Assembly (NCBI GenBank): GCA_964059195.1 | Contig: CAXKWD010000005.1 | Location: 149,325,265-149,389,264, forward strand | Source: Ectobius pallidus | Taxonomy: Eukaryota > Arthropoda > Insecta > Blattodea > Ectobiidae | Reading direction: 5' to 3' | DNA: 64,000 nucleotides | In this document: one piece after another, positions 1-11,920 of the stretch | How the letters are laid out: each line of letters begins with the position of its first letter | How positions within the stretch are numbered: position 1 is the stretch's first letter | Notes under the pieces: generated by a model | Seen by the model: the letters and a program-made list of their open reading frames with translations, nothing else | Told to the model about the DNA's origin: nothing | The model's database searches: none | Position numbers and translations under genes: made by a program

Positions 1-1500
1 TCGTGAAGTACGCGCTGATGAGATTACCCAATGAAACGACAGGACACGCTTAGTCAAGGCAAGTCTGTTGTTAACTTTTGCTCCGTACACATCTTGGATC
101 AAGTATAAGCTTATAGGTAAAATATTTTGTGTGTGTGTTTGTGTGTGAACAGCAGAACGAAAAGTCGCATGCAAACTTTGAAGTTTCATTTTTGGGTTAG
201 ACATCTTTAGTGAATTTGGTACGAAGACTGGCGACAACTACACAGCAAGAACTTTTTTTCGATTTTTAGAAAACGGCTCTGACGATTTTGAGAACATTTT
301 GTAGATGAAACCGTCGTTTCTCGTCGCTCCAACATGTACGCGGCCTAATACAGAAATATTATGTACCGGAGATACAAAGGAGTAATGTCAAATGTTATCG
401 ACGTGGCTTTCTCTGGCAACACTATGTTCAAATGGACTAAACCTATGGTTTGTACATAATCCAGTGAGGAGGTAGTTTAAACGAGCACGCCTCATTAGCA
501 AAGGATTATGCCAGCGTTTCAGAGCAGAAATGACTTAAGTTCAATTGTTTAACTGCCATTGATGAATTTCACTTTAGATAGTGGAATCATTTAGTATAAT
601 ATTTCGTGTACTTTGAACAATAATAATAAATTAGATAAATTACAGTGACTATTCTACTCATACGCCGCATGTTTGATATATATATTTTTTAAATGGTTTA
701 TTTATTGTCGCTTTGACTCATAGGAGTCTAATCGCGACTGTACAGATAATAACATTACATATTACATATAATAACCAGTAATACATTTTACTTATTGTTT
801 GATATTGACCAAAAACTATTAGCAATATCTTGGATGTAAACTAATCCGGATCGTTTATCTTATAATATCCTTCCTCCGATCGTAAGGATGCAATTTTATC
901 TGATGAAACGTCAGCTCGTTACTGGAAATGACGGTATCGACGTGCAGTGACTAACACGTCACATTCTGCCAGTCACGAATCTATCTATAAAATCGTAATC
1001 TCTCGTGGGATTATCTATGATAAAATTATTACCTATAACTTACGATATTATACTTCACCATACTCCTAACAAAATCGTAAGTCAATGCTTTTAATATAAT
1101 GGTATTGTTATTGAATTCTCTCTTTGACTGCATATTTTTAACTAGTAATAAAATGGAATTTCAAACCAGCCAATACTTCAGTTTCTGTAACAATTTCCCA
1201 CTCCATTTAGCGATAGCGGTTACAAAGGCGGTTCAGAGGCGATAATTATAGGCCTATTGTAGAAAAAGCACGGTGACATAAACCAATAATGAAATGTAAC
1301 CTAAAGTAAAGTAGATATCTTCTTTTATTTCTTTTTATAGCTTTATTTATAATCCTTTGAACATGGAAGTCATATCACGAGTTCAGATTCCGTAGGTGTA
1401 CCAGACTAACAAACATTTTCCCGTCCATCAAACAATCTCAGAAAGTACCCTTCTGACACGTAATAAATTTTGCTGGATATAATGCAGGATGAAACAGCGG
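1..1500. other. AT-rich DNA without a recognisable gene
   Basis: No open frame of useful length or familiar protein motif is visible on either strand. A short GT-rich microsatellite lies near 129-147. Nothing else here can be supported. Confidence 0.6.
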
Positions 1501-1503
1501 TGA

Positions 1504-1652
1504 TGAGCCATAGCAAATAATCATCCAATTCGGCATTTGCCTTTAGTGCTGATGGAAAAAATCCACATCAAATTGGCCGGCCACGGGGTTTGAACTCGGG
1601 GCGTCCCGAAAGCGAGCCCAAGACGCTAACATCTCTGTCACCTCGCTCGATA
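1504..1652 (-). mobile_element. tRNA-derived SINE, 5' head region
   Basis: Read on the minus strand, the right end starts with a tRNA-like head. It has a box-A-like GAGGTGACAGAGATGTTAGC and, about 35 nt later, a box-B-like GAGTTCAAACCCC. The body then runs leftwards. The same layout recurs in minus-strand copies near 46.9-47.3 kb and 63.4-63.8 kb. These boxes would form an internal Pol III promoter. No clear target duplication was found. Confidence 0.6.
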
Positions 1653-1721
1653 TATACATCTTGTGTAGGCTACATTATATAGTGTATTTTATTTTTCACG
1701 CTATTTTAAATATTGTTAAAG

Positions 1722-2150
1722 GAATGCTAAATATCTGGCAAAGGCCATGAACTCCTCCGTCTATTGAAGTATCTACCACATACTATAAACCTTCGCCTAC
1801 CGAGTGAACGACATGTATAAACAAGTTCTATGTTCTTCCTACAAGGAAATAAATACTACTTCTTATGGTTTGAGAATTTGTACCTATGTGTTTTTATAAA
1901 AAAAAAATTATTGACAGGGCGAGTTAATTGCTTACGAAATTACTATAATTTCAATGTTTTCCTGACGGGTTTTAAGGCCATCTGACTTCGTCACATGAAG
2001 AGCCAAGGGTTAAATATCTATTGCCCATTTTAATTGAATTGCCGAAAAATCTGGAAAATACCATGAACTCCTTCTGTTTTTGAACTATCTACCACATCTA
2101 AACCTTCACATACCGCGTGAAAGACTTGTATAAATTGATCTATTTATAGA
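1722..2150. repeat. Diverged direct repeat, two copies of about 115 bp
   Basis: Copy 1 (about 1722-1837) and copy 2 (about 2040-2150) share CCATGAACTCCT, then TATCTACCACAT, then AAACCTTC and GACxTGTATAAA in the same order and spacing. About 200 bp of unrelated DNA separates them. No coding potential is visible. This could be a partial tandem duplication or two insertions of one dispersed repeat. Confidence 0.6.
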
Positions 2151-3194
2151 TCTTTCGCATCTTCTCAACCTGCTTTGGAGCCTCCGGAAACCTAATGTTC
2201 ATGGCAAACCTTCACCAATTGTAATCCTCCATTGGCGGAAGCTACTTTTAACCTAAGCCTATACGTAGTTTTATGTTCCAGTATATAAACATATTTTATT
2301 CAGAAAATAACAGCAACATCCATAATTCTCTTACAGATGACATGGCAACATGGAAGAGATGTTTTTACTCCAAATTTTACTTTTGTCAAAAGCTTTTATA
2401 CAAAATAAACGTTCTGTTCATTTAAACCGAACAAGAGAAATATGTAGCAATAGCTGAATAAACTTCAAACAGAGAGAAAAGCCAGATAGCCTCTAGTTCT
2501 TTCAACATAATTCTGACTGTTCATTCGGCTGTCCATTCATCGTCACATCAATCCATTATTGGTTTATTGATCAACCACCCTCCCTTCACCTTCAGCGGTC
2601 TGCAAACTGTGGTTTGTTTGTCCCTGTCTGTTGAATCATCCCTTGGGGCTCTGAGTGAAAGCTCTCCGAATCTCGGGAGAAAATTACGTGAAAGTCTTTC
2701 GCAAAACTTCCATATTACTTAGTGTAAGTAAACTTTCCAACTCCTTTACCCGGTTCAGTTTCTGAGAAACCTAAGTTCGCAGTTCTTCGAGGAAATTGTA
2801 AGGAAGATGGGCAGCGCGTTAAGAGTAGGCCTATATGTAGGCCCAATACCTAACCTAGTTTCTGAGTTTTTATTTTTTATTTTTTGAGAGCGCGTATTGA
2901 GATGCTACTGAAGTAAATAAGTGTTTCACTCTAAATGAACTCGTTAGAGATCTTTCAAAAGCGCCCTCAGACATAAATTAACGTAGCCTACCTCTTCTGA
3001 GATGAGATAGTAGAAACACACACATACACACAGACAAGTTTACATCAAGACAGAATGAACGGCAAATGGCTGAAAAAACACTAGTCGCAAAAAGAAGTTT
3101 ACAGTTCATGTAGAATTCTTGATATGAATGGAAATGGATATTATCATTAAATAATCTTTCAAAACATTTAAAACGCCGCTAACGATTTCCTTTA
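2151..3194. other. Unassigned intergenic DNA
   Basis: No ORF or known repeat was recognised. 2510-2780 is somewhat richer in GC than its surroundings, but nothing in it is identifiable. Confidence 0.5.
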
Positions 3195-3345
3195 AATTTT
3201 GCACATGGAATGCTTATACCAAGAGCTAAAACTTTTATTTGAAATTAAAGAACAATTTTTTTTGAAGAGTGGTTATAAGCCACCCACTGTTTGTAGAAAC
3301 TCTGTCTTGCCTGGTGAACAACTGAATACGCGCTCTTTCACGACT
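3195..3345 (+). repeat. Dispersed repeat family A, copy 1
   Basis: The copy contains 'AAGAGCTAAAACTTTTATTT', then a block reading GGTTATAAGCCACCCACTG followed by TTTGTAGAAAC, then TGGTGAACAA. The same blocks recur in order near 39.28-39.45 kb and 48.11-48.22 kb, and in reverse near 21.71-21.79 kb. Its class is unknown. No terminal repeats are visible. Confidence 0.6.
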
Positions 3346-3642
3346 TCTTATTCTATATAAGAATTTGAATTGAGAAACATGTATTGTTGGCCATGCTTAG
3401 AGTAAAAAAATATCTGAGGGCAATATTCGATAAATTTCGGAAATTATTCTTAACGGCGGAAAGTTTAATAAACGTTTTCAGTCACTTGCTTTTTTTTAGT
3501 TTGTCCATAGCCTGCGTTTTTAGTCGCAACATTCAAAGAAGAGGCTATAAGGTATTTATAGCAAAATTAGTGTAAAACTGTACCTTGCGTTTCTGGCAAT
3601 TTTACCGTTAAACAATTTTTTTTTCAGGCTGGATACTTATTA

Positions 3643-4095
3643 TTAGGAGGCGGATTTCTATGACATGTCATATTTTTCCTCTTTGCATTATTTGAGGTTT
3701 CCGACTAATTTAAACCCGTTTCCAAGCAACCTGGTGAAAATGGAACGACTTTTATTGTGCATATAGCCTAACTAGATATTTAGGAATTTTTCAACTATTG
3801 TAGCATATTTAGGTCATATTTTTGGCATATTTGTGAGCATATCAAAGAAATTTTGAGGTTTCATATCATATTTTGTAAATTTTGCATTATAATGATACTT
3901 TTTGAGAATTAACAGATATTTTAAATAATTGACATTATACTTTAATAAAATGAATTGTAACGAAACTTTACAAAATATACTCAATGTGTAGGTGGTAAAG
4001 CCATATTTTAAATTTTATTGGTCATATTTTAATGTTTTTAGATCTTAAATGCATGCATATATTCTATTTTTAGGTCATAGAAATCCGCCCCCTAA
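3643..4095. mobile_element. MITE-like element with about 24-bp TIRs
   Basis: The left end (TTAGGAGGCGGATTTCTATG) and the reverse complement of the right end (TTAGGGGGCGGATTTCTATG) match at all but one position. The match continues weakly inwards. The roughly 450-bp interior is very AT-rich, repeats the string GGTCATATTTT, and has no ORF. No target duplication is obvious, so the superfamily is not assigned. Confidence 0.65.
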
Positions 4096-4411
4096 TTGTA
4101 TATAGGCCTATAGGCCTACTAAGATGCTAACTTTTATTTGGGCAGAGGAAGTTATGCGAGTTTCACATAAGTTTGTTAATGACGTAGGCTACATATTCGC
4201 CGCCGCAAAAATAGCATAAAAGCAGAAATAAAACGTTAGTACGTTAATGCTTTGTTTCGAAATGCAAAATAATTATCATCATGTAAAAATTGTCATTTTA
4301 GGAAACCAACAGTTCAACTGAATTGTTCCAAGTTCATTTCAAAATTATAACACCCTGCTGATTTTAGTTCGTTTATGCTTATATAAATGCTATGTTAAAA
4401 ATAGTCAGCTT

Positions 4412-4875
4412 CAGGGTTGCCAGACCTATTTGTACTACTATTTTTAACATAGCGTTTTATAATTTTTTAATCAATCTACTGACGAATTTTAAATTTTGAT
4501 ATGTATCCAGCTTTTTGTTTTCTCATGGTTTTTGTTGAAAGCATGTTCCTAAAATCAGTATGATTGGAAAGCAGTACTGTTCCTTTTGCAATAATTACAA
4601 CACTGTGGCAACTACTGTTTATTTAATTTTATAGTATTTTATCAAATTTAGCACATCGAAAGATAATGAAACACGACTATTCATTTACAATTAAGATGAT
4701 TTATTAACAATTACATGACATATGTAAGGTGCATAAGACTGATTATTAATTATTATTATTAACGCAATGCGTTCATTGCACTGAAAAAACACATACTATA
4801 CGACAGTTTTAACTAGCATACGACTATTTTCGGATATTGATACGACTGTTTTAAGTTTCTAATCTGGCAACCCTG
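4412..4875. mobile_element. hAT-like non-autonomous element
   Basis: The TIRs are CAGGGTTGCCAGA at the left and its complement TCTGGCAACCCTG at the right. The 8-bp flanks are GTCAGCTT (left) and TACAGCTT (right), which match at six of eight positions. That fits an aged hAT target duplication. The 464-bp interior holds no transposase. A CAG start, 8-bp duplication and short TIR are typical of hAT elements. Confidence 0.65.
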
Positions 4876-5149
4876 TACAGCTTTCATATTAGTATATTAC
4901 TGGTGTTCTGTGTTTCTAAAAAATGTTAGGTTCGTGCCATGGCCATCTCTTGTTATTATATACAGTACATAAATCTATGCAACCTGCATATTCGACAGAA
5001 TAATCAAATTATATTCTTCGTCGCGCCCGTACCACCGACACAATGTAAGTTATTGGTACACGTCTTTGAGATATGGAATGGATGGGTGAGTTTCTATACT
5101 CGTCATGCAGTCTGGAGAATTGAGATTAGGATATACAATGGAAACACAA

Positions 5150-5290
5150 ACTGTGTAGCTATTTCACATTCAGGAGGTTGGGAGATCGAATCCCTGAGCT
5201 AGCTATGCTGACCGGGATGTCCTGCATTTCTCGGTCACTGAGTTCGCACACTAGTAATGCCTTCACGCTTACACTTGGGCTCCCACAATG
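5150..5290 (+). mobile_element. Possible tRNA-derived SINE fragment
   Basis: A box-B-like GAGATCGAATCCC lies near 5182. It is preceded by a weak tRNA-like stretch and followed by non-repetitive body sequence. The box-A match is poor. Two overlapping open frames here show no known protein. This is a tentative call. Confidence 0.3.
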
Positions 5291-5551
5291 CTGGCGGTTA
5301 TCGCTATTTCACTCCTGTTGCTCTATGCCAGATATACACCGTGGAACTCAAATGAATATAAGAAAAATTTTGAAACCATACTATAAACTAAATGAAATAA
5401 ATAACACTATGTACATCAGGGCATGCAACCAGAACAAAATCGTAAGACTGAATACAACAGCTAAATCCTTTCAAATCTATAAAAATAAATACCTAAATGG
5501 AATATAATCAGCTTTTTAAATCTCCCCCGCATACCTTAATAAAAAATAACA

Positions 5552-5956
5552 ATGTTCAAGGTCGATTATCATCACTATTATCCAATGGCGGACGCAGAGA
5601 GGGGATTGAGGGGATATATCAGCAAGAAAATCCAGGAAAGAAAAAATCGGAATAATAGAATAAGGGAAATAATTCAAGTTGAAAAGAATATTTTGGAAAT
5701 CGTAGAAGAAAGACGATTGAAATGGCATGGACGTATACTCAGAATGACAGAGGATAGAATACCCAAGAAAATTACGGATTGGAAAGTAGAAGGAAAAAGA
5801 AGAAGAGGGAAGCCCAAAGAGAGCTGGATGGATGGGGTGAAGAGGAGTATGGCGAGAAAAGGATTAAGTGAAGAAGATGCTATGGAAAGGGACTTATGGA
5901 GGCAAAAGATTGTTGTGGGAAGAAGGAAAACCATTGTATTGTGGAATATTCCTTAA
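5552..5956 (+). pseudogene. 3' end of a non-LTR retrotransposon polyprotein (5'-truncated)
   Basis: The open frame of about 134 codons contains RRLKWHGRILRMTEDRIPKK, then a basic stretch (GKRRRGKPKESW) and a terminal acidic/basic helix. Arthropod non-LTR polyproteins commonly carry this pattern (R-x-W-x-G-H/R-x-x-R-M, then G-R/K-P-R-x-x-W) after the reverse transcriptase. The reverse transcriptase and endonuclease are absent, so the insertion is 5'-truncated. CCTTAATAAAAAA occurs at 5534-5546 and again at 5951-5963, bracketing the fragment like a target duplication. The clade cannot be settled without alignment. The start codon is not meaningful. Confidence 0.75.
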
Positions 5957-6139
5957 TAAAAAAAATTAAAATAATAATAATAATGAACATTACAGGTAGA
6001 AAACCCAATTACAATGTTCATGCCAAAAATACAATTCAAACATACAAAATACTTAAAAATATAATTATTAATAATAAATTATAAATATCGATATGCTTGT
6101 TTCATAAAAATAATCGCGTGCTAATAAATGGTATTATAG

Positions 6140-6262
6140 ACTCATTGCATAAAATATTATGCCATTTAATGTATTTTGTATAAATTAATATGTAACTATT
6201 CCCTGGTGAAGTGGATGATAGGACCATATAGCGTTCACTTTTACCAGGTTAAATAATAATAA
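6140..6262 (+). mobile_element. LINE 3'-end fragment with AAT-type tail
   Basis: The unit TGGTGAAGTGGATGATAGG, a gap, then TTTTACCAGGTTAAATAATAA ends in a simple AT repeat. A closely similar 3' unit is at about 14.86-15.0 kb, and a more distant one at about 60.85-60.93 kb. Units ending in CCAGGTTAAATAA plus a microsatellite tail are typical 3' UTRs of CR1/L2-like LINEs in arthropods. That family name is from memory. No coding part is present. Confidence 0.55.
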
Positions 6263-7929
6263 TTCTTATTACTATTGTTATAATTAATACCATTAGTCAT
6301 CTCATCGTTGTTGGGACAATCTAGAGCAGCATACCCGCAAATGTAAGTACATCATTTCGATACCAAAATGAACATTTTTATACAAAATTAATACTTTTCA
6401 TATCATTAATAAAATTATAATCATCAAGGATTTTTGGGTTAAGTCATGCCGTGTTTTTTAAATGTGCCGTTTCGAACATGAAGGGACTCAACGAATTATT
6501 GCTTTTTCGGACCGATGTACGATATATTTCCATTTTAATTGAATACCCGGAAGTGAGTGTAAAGCGTTGTTTGCAAAATTATGTAGGATAGGATAGATTA
6601 AATTATGCTTAGCGAACATAAATTTGGGTCAGCTACCGCTTGAGTGTAGTTAGTTGCATTTATATTTTAAAATAAGCATTCATCGAGTAAAATAACTAGT
6701 TTGATATTTACTAAGAAAATGTTAGTGGAATCTCTAGTTTCCATAAATAACAATTTAATACGATAAAGTATTAATGTATTAAACTGATATCTCAGCCTTT
6801 ATGTAATTTTTGCAACGACACATATGTTTGCCAATTACAATGAAAATAATAACAATTTCACCAATTTGCATGCAGTATTTCTACATTTAATATTGCTTTC
6901 TACCTTTAACCGCAAGAAGAATGGGCAGAAAAAGTTGCATATAGAAGGCTTTGTATGGCTCCTCAGATAAACGCGATATGAATATCAAGTGCAATAAAAC
7001 CGAACGCCAAAGCCTGCTGAGTACACCGCGCTTTACTATCAATATTGAGATACATTTTCCACCGCCTTCATAAAAACCTAATGCACGCTGTAAACACTGA
7101 ACAACAAAACATATGTATGCGACATTTTCAAAAACGACTCCCATTTATCGAATGCTACTGCATAAAACCCACAACTCTACATTTTATGTCGACAGGTTTA
7201 GATACACATTGTGCTTAAAGATGATGTTTCTAAGAGCTGAGGGATTGAGTACGAAAGATGAAGATATAACTGTCTGGAAAGTATGCCAACGTCTGTTGTT
7301 GAATGTTGAATGTTGTTGAGTCTTATTCATCGGTAAAATGCACGTGACATAGTCTACTTTAACACCTATATTCGATTCAAGCTCAACAACAATTCGACAC
7401 CCATCCAGAAAAAATCAAATCTTGATATCTCGGCTCAGAATAGGTCACTATAAGAAAACTCATATCTATCTGCAACCTTTTTAACAAGATTTTAACTGTT
7501 AAACATAATTATCATTATGGAATGTCCACAATACCATCGATGCCGACAGAATTCCAAATATCTGCAGACGGCACTGAACTCACCATAATTATGCCATCAA
7601 CTATTACAGTTTTAAAAGACTGACTTCTAAATGAAATGTAAATGTGTAAAGTTTTCTCTCTTGTGTAAACCAATTCATTCTTGTACATAATTTATAAGTC
7701 GCGATATGACCACCTGGGTCAAAAGATTATAAACGCATTTCAAATAAAAAGATTTAAAAAATCGACAGTAAAGGGGGTGAAATTTAAAGAAATAGGCTAT
7801 TAGTTTGTAAATTTTGGAAGATGATAGAAGATCTAATATGTTTAAACTTTTCACTGCTACTGACACATAAATTCGTCAAAGCAAAAATTGCATAAAAGCA
7901 TAATTATTAGATAATAGAGTTATAATTTA
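6263..7929. other. Unassigned AT-rich DNA
   Basis: Only short, unconvincing frames of up to about 85 codons occur, with no recognisable motif. No repeat was identified. Confidence 0.5.
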
Positions 7930-8794
7930 TCTATATTAATAAAAGGAAGTGTTTGTCTGTCTGTCCGCGATGCCCAGCAAAATCTACTGAACGCAGAGAT
8001 CAGAAATTTTAAACATAGGTGGACTAAAGGGTCGGAAAATGCACCTCGAAGCCGGAATTTTAATTTTCGCTTTCGTTCGTGAGTTATGAGTGAAAAACTG
8101 GCGGAAAATGTATATTTTTTGCGTTTTCAGTAATACATTTCAATGTCAAATCAATTACAGTTGGCTTTGGCTATTTTTGTCATACCTTGGAAATAAAAAC
8201 CCCGGCACGCAGGTATCTGAAATTTTCAACATAGACGGAAAAGGGATAATCAATATAGGCCTAAATATGGTCAAACATTGTTCGATTTGGACGAAACTCA
8301 CTACACAGGGGTTTTCTGGGCCAAGGAACTCGAATCTGAGATCGCTTTTACCAGGCGACGCTATCTAATCGTGTATGTAATTCACGTGTAATAAATATAA
8401 TGTTTTAACTATTATCCTTTTAACTTTTAATTTTTGAAATCATTTTCGCGGGCGATCGCTTGATTTTGTAAGTCCATCCTGGACGATTCATTTGTTTAGA
8501 ATGTAAAGGCCCGCAGACATATGAAATTTTCAACCTACATGGAAGAAGGATAATCAATATAGACCTAAATATGGTCAAACATTGTCGATTTGCACGAAAC
8601 TCACAATACAGGGGTTTTCTGGACCAAGGAACTCGAATATGAGTCGCTTTTACCATGCGACGCTGTCTAATCGTGGTATGTAGTCCACGTGATTTAGGTG
8701 TTAATAAATATAATGATTTAACTATTATGCTCTTAATCTTTAATTTGTAATTTTTTTAATAAATATCGCGGGCGAAGCCGCGGGCACATGCTAG
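7930..8794 (+). mobile_element. Non-autonomous Helitron
   Basis: The element begins TCTATATTAATAAAAGG directly after an A. It ends in a GC-rich palindrome (CGCGGGCGAAGCCGCGG) followed about 7 nt later by CTAG before a T. A TC start, a subterminal hairpin, a CTAG end and insertion between A and T define Helitrons. There are no TIRs and no Rep/helicase ORF, so it would depend on a partner. The interior carries a diverged direct duplication of about 250 bp at a 304-bp offset (see separate entry). Confidence 0.85.
8205..8765 (+). repeat. Internal direct duplication within the Helitron
   Basis: Unit 1 (about 8205-8455) and unit 2 (about 8509-8765) share TGAAATTTTCAAC, ATATGGTCAAACATTGT, GAAACTCAC, CAGGGGTTTTCTGG and CCAAGGAACTCGAAT in order. 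Unit 1 also ends in a hairpin-like CGCGGGCGATCGC. It may be an internalised copy of the terminal hairpin. Confidence 0.75.
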
Positions 8795-8805
8795 TGTAAA
8801 AATAT

Positions 8806-8975
8806 GAGGAAATATGAATAAAACGAGGATGAGGGTGACAGAAAGAAAGAACGATAGATAGAAAAAAGAAAGCAAAAGAATGAATAAAATGATGGAAGGT
8901 GAAAGACTGAGAGAAAGCAAGCGAAACAGACAGATAGGAAAAATGAAAAAATAGGGAGGGAAGGAATAGAACTCT
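8806..8975 (+). repeat. Polypurine tract, copy 1
   Basis: The plus strand is almost entirely A and G, built from variants of AGAAAGAA, GATAGATAG and GAATGAATAAAATGA, and ends in ACAGACAGATAGG. A longer related tract lies at 11.2-11.6 kb. The minus-strand open frames rich in Phe and Ser are compositional artefacts. Confidence 0.7.
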
Positions 8976-9988
8976 CCCAAATGTAATAAAGCACTTAAAT
9001 TTAATTATCTTTATACATTATGTACTGTATATACGCTTTAGAACATACATAGACGAACTGATTGTTTATAATGGTTCAAGGCCTAACAGATATATCGGTT
9101 TTGAAGTGTTATTTTCTCAAATGGATGTTAAACGCACAACACAACAGTTTTTATTCGTTTACTTTTTTTTCCATATGAAAGTCGTTTTAGTTTTATTAGA
9201 CTACAGCTCTTAAGTTTAGTTCAACATCTAAATTGGATTACATTTTACAGCTTTTTAACGGTCTTCCGTACACGATAAAACAAAAGCAAATTTTCATTTT
9301 TGAACGTGTTTCATAAGCTATGGTTTACGATAAGTAAATATTGCAGGAGCATTGTGATTTCTGTAAACTAAAGTTTCGGTCATAATGCAATTTAAGTATA
9401 CCATCACAGCTTTTAAAAATCTTGTTTAAGTGTGCACTAAAACAAAAATTAAGATTAAAAAGGATTGTTTAGCAAACGGAACGTAGTTAACAAGCGAATG
9501 AAAATTAGGAAAGAATCCTGCAAAAGTTGTAAAGGACCAACTAGATATAAAGAACGAAATAGCATTATTTGACGGAATTCTATTAGCTTGAAGATTGCGT
9601 TACATATATACAGTATATTGGCTCTACAGTAAAATCTTGATTATCTTTTGAAGTCCACTTTATGATTGAATGGCATAATAATTCGTTTTAGCAATGACAA
9701 TTAAAATAATAAGTAAGGTTATATAAATTAGGAATATTTAATAGAGAATGCAGAAAGTAAAGTTTAAAGGAATCTCTACTACTGTAGATTATTCTGAATA
9801 TTGTAGGATGATATAATTACTATTTTATTTTTAAAATGCTTTCTAAGAGCGAAAGCGAATCTTCAGTTGTGGTGAAAGGTAACGTATGTTATTGATAAGG
9901 CTGTTCTACAGTACAAACAATTTAACAGAAATCCACGAAAAGATGAGGTACGGAGTCTTTGACACAGTTAATGAAGCCTATAGGCTAA
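8976..9988. other. Unassigned AT-rich DNA
   Basis: No gene, TIR pair or known repeat was recognised. Confidence 0.5.
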
Positions 9989-10588
9989 TGGGCCATTCAG
10001 ATAGAAACTTAACCGTAAACGTAAGAACGTAAACTTAAACGCAAACTTTAGCACGGCATTGAGCATTCGCAATGAGAACTTAAACGTAGATTATAACCAA
10101 TCACAAACGAGAACGTGAACAGCTGATAAAATGACTGCAGCAGACGAAAATACTTTCATGTTTCCATTAAACATGTGTATGCCATTAAAAATTCAAATCT
10201 TACAAGCGTATGCTGACATATAAAAATTAACAGAATATTATATGGGCTGTATTTACTACTGTAGTTAATTTCTTGGGGAACTATGCTCATATACTTTCCT
10301 TCAATGCCGTATCTTTATATAATGGTTGCCATTTGTCATAATGACGAGTTTCTCATTCATAGCCAACTCTTGGCTACTTCCACTTCCGTCTCCTGTTCTG
10401 TTCTCTGATTGGTTGTATTGTTATTTTTCGCATAAACATAACGCAGAAGCTTGGTGTTTGCAAGGTTCTACGTTACGTTTAATTTTCACGTTTGCGTGAT
10501 GCATTGTGAATGGTCACATTGAAAAACATGGCTCCAAGCTTTTAAGTTTACGTTACGTTTACGGTTAATTTTCTATCTGAATGGCCCA
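9989..10588. mobile_element. 600-bp TIR element with TAA target duplication (Harbinger-like MITE)
   Basis: The left end TGGGCCATTCAGATAGAAA and the complement of the right end are identical for about 19 bp. They continue to match through TTAACCGTAAACGTAA with small gaps. TAA flanks both sides (9986-9988 and 10589-10591). The subterminal regions repeat AACGTAAAC. There is no transposase. A 3-bp TAA/TTA duplication is typical of PIF/Harbinger, so that assignment is inferred. Confidence 0.8.
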
Positions 10589-11200
10589 TAACTGAATGGA
10601 TGAATATTAAATTTCTACTTAGCCTACAATATGTAGGCTAATATTACACTGTTCGGGTACATTGCAAACAAACTATGATCTAATATTCCCTTTTGATAAT
10701 AAAAAATGAATAGAGAGAAAATGAAAACATGTTAAACAAGATGAAAGAAACAATGAAAGAAAACAAGAAAAATATTGGTACTTTGAAACAGTTTTAAACG
10801 CAAAAAAGAACAGCTAATGTTTATGTTATTGATGATATTGACATATTAATGATTCATTTAATTTATTATTAATACTTTCAGAGCTGAATTTCTGTAATCA
10901 TATGAGCAATCATCAAGTGAAAACATCAATGGGCTCGAAGTTTAAAATAAAATAGGAATATTTCAGTGGAATAGCTAGAATACATAGACGATAATCATAA
11001 CGCGTGGGTAAAAATTCTCACATTTTACACAATACTACATCTCTGCTTTTATACAGTTTTTAAGGAGACGCATTAATACGTCAGTAGCAGTGAAAAGGTC
11101 AGTTTACAAGTGAAATAATATGAGAAGGTGCAATGTTCCCTACAAATAAGAAAGTACAGGCTAATGCAACAATTAAATCTAAAGTGTAGACTACTACATA
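10589..11200. other. Unassigned AT-rich DNA
   Basis: Nothing beyond purine-rich patches was identified. Confidence 0.5.
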
Positions 11201-11204
11201 TTAG

Positions 11205-11580
11205 AGAGGAACAAAATTAATAATGTAAGAGAGGAAGAAAGGACGATAGATAGGTAGAAAAATGTAGAAAAAGAAAGAAAAATAATGAATAAAATGAGGG
11301 TAAAAGAAAGAAAAAACTATAGATAGATGGAGAGTATATAATGTATGAGGGGAAGAAAGGAAAAGAAAGAAAGAAAAGGAAAGAAAGATAGGTAGATAGA
11401 AAGAAAAAGAATGAATAAAACGAAGATGAGAGACTGAAATACGGAAAATGATAGCAAGTGAAACAGACAGATAGAAAAAAAAAGAAACAGGGAGGCGGAG
11501 GAATAAAATGTAATATTTTAGCAAAGAAGACAATATAGATGCAAGAGGATGTAAAAAAGGAAGGAAAACATGGGAAATAT
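11205..11580 (+). repeat. Polypurine tract, copy 2
   Basis: This longer tract shares its vocabulary with 8806-8975: GATAGATAGGTAGA, GAATGAATAAAATGAGG, and an end of AACAGACAGATAGAAA followed by GGGAGG. The shared ending implies common ancestry rather than independent simple-sequence growth. The 141-codon minus-strand frame over it is a compositional shadow. Confidence 0.7.
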
Positions 11581-11639
11581 AAAGATATACTGTAACTACA
11601 ACACCGCTATCTATTGAGAGTTTCAATTAATGCACAAGA

Positions 11640-11920
11640 CAATGCAAGAAAATTTACAGCTCCGTGATTGTAAATTGTTTCACGTTATCAACACGCTGCA
11701 CGCTACCGAGAGAGAGCGCTGGAACTGTTATTAAACTTGAGCGAGGCACAATTACTTCGCGTAAGCCGCTGCACCAGTTCCTACGAAAATAAAATTGCTT
11801 TGTGCTGCATTTCTGATCTCACCTCTAGATAGCGCTTTTCAATATATCACATTCTTTATATTATATAGACTCTAAGCTCGCAATTTCAACTTTATATAGG
11901 TGGTTTTTGTTGTTAGTACG
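11640..11920. other. Unassigned, locally GC-richer DNA
   Basis: This stretch is more balanced in composition around 11690-11850 but has no ORF or familiar motif. Confidence 0.4.

Noticed and set aside
11201..11626. 141-codon minus-strand ORF rich in Ser and Phe, looking like a membrane protein
   Set aside because: It is the complement of the polypurine tract. The hydrophobicity is compositional.
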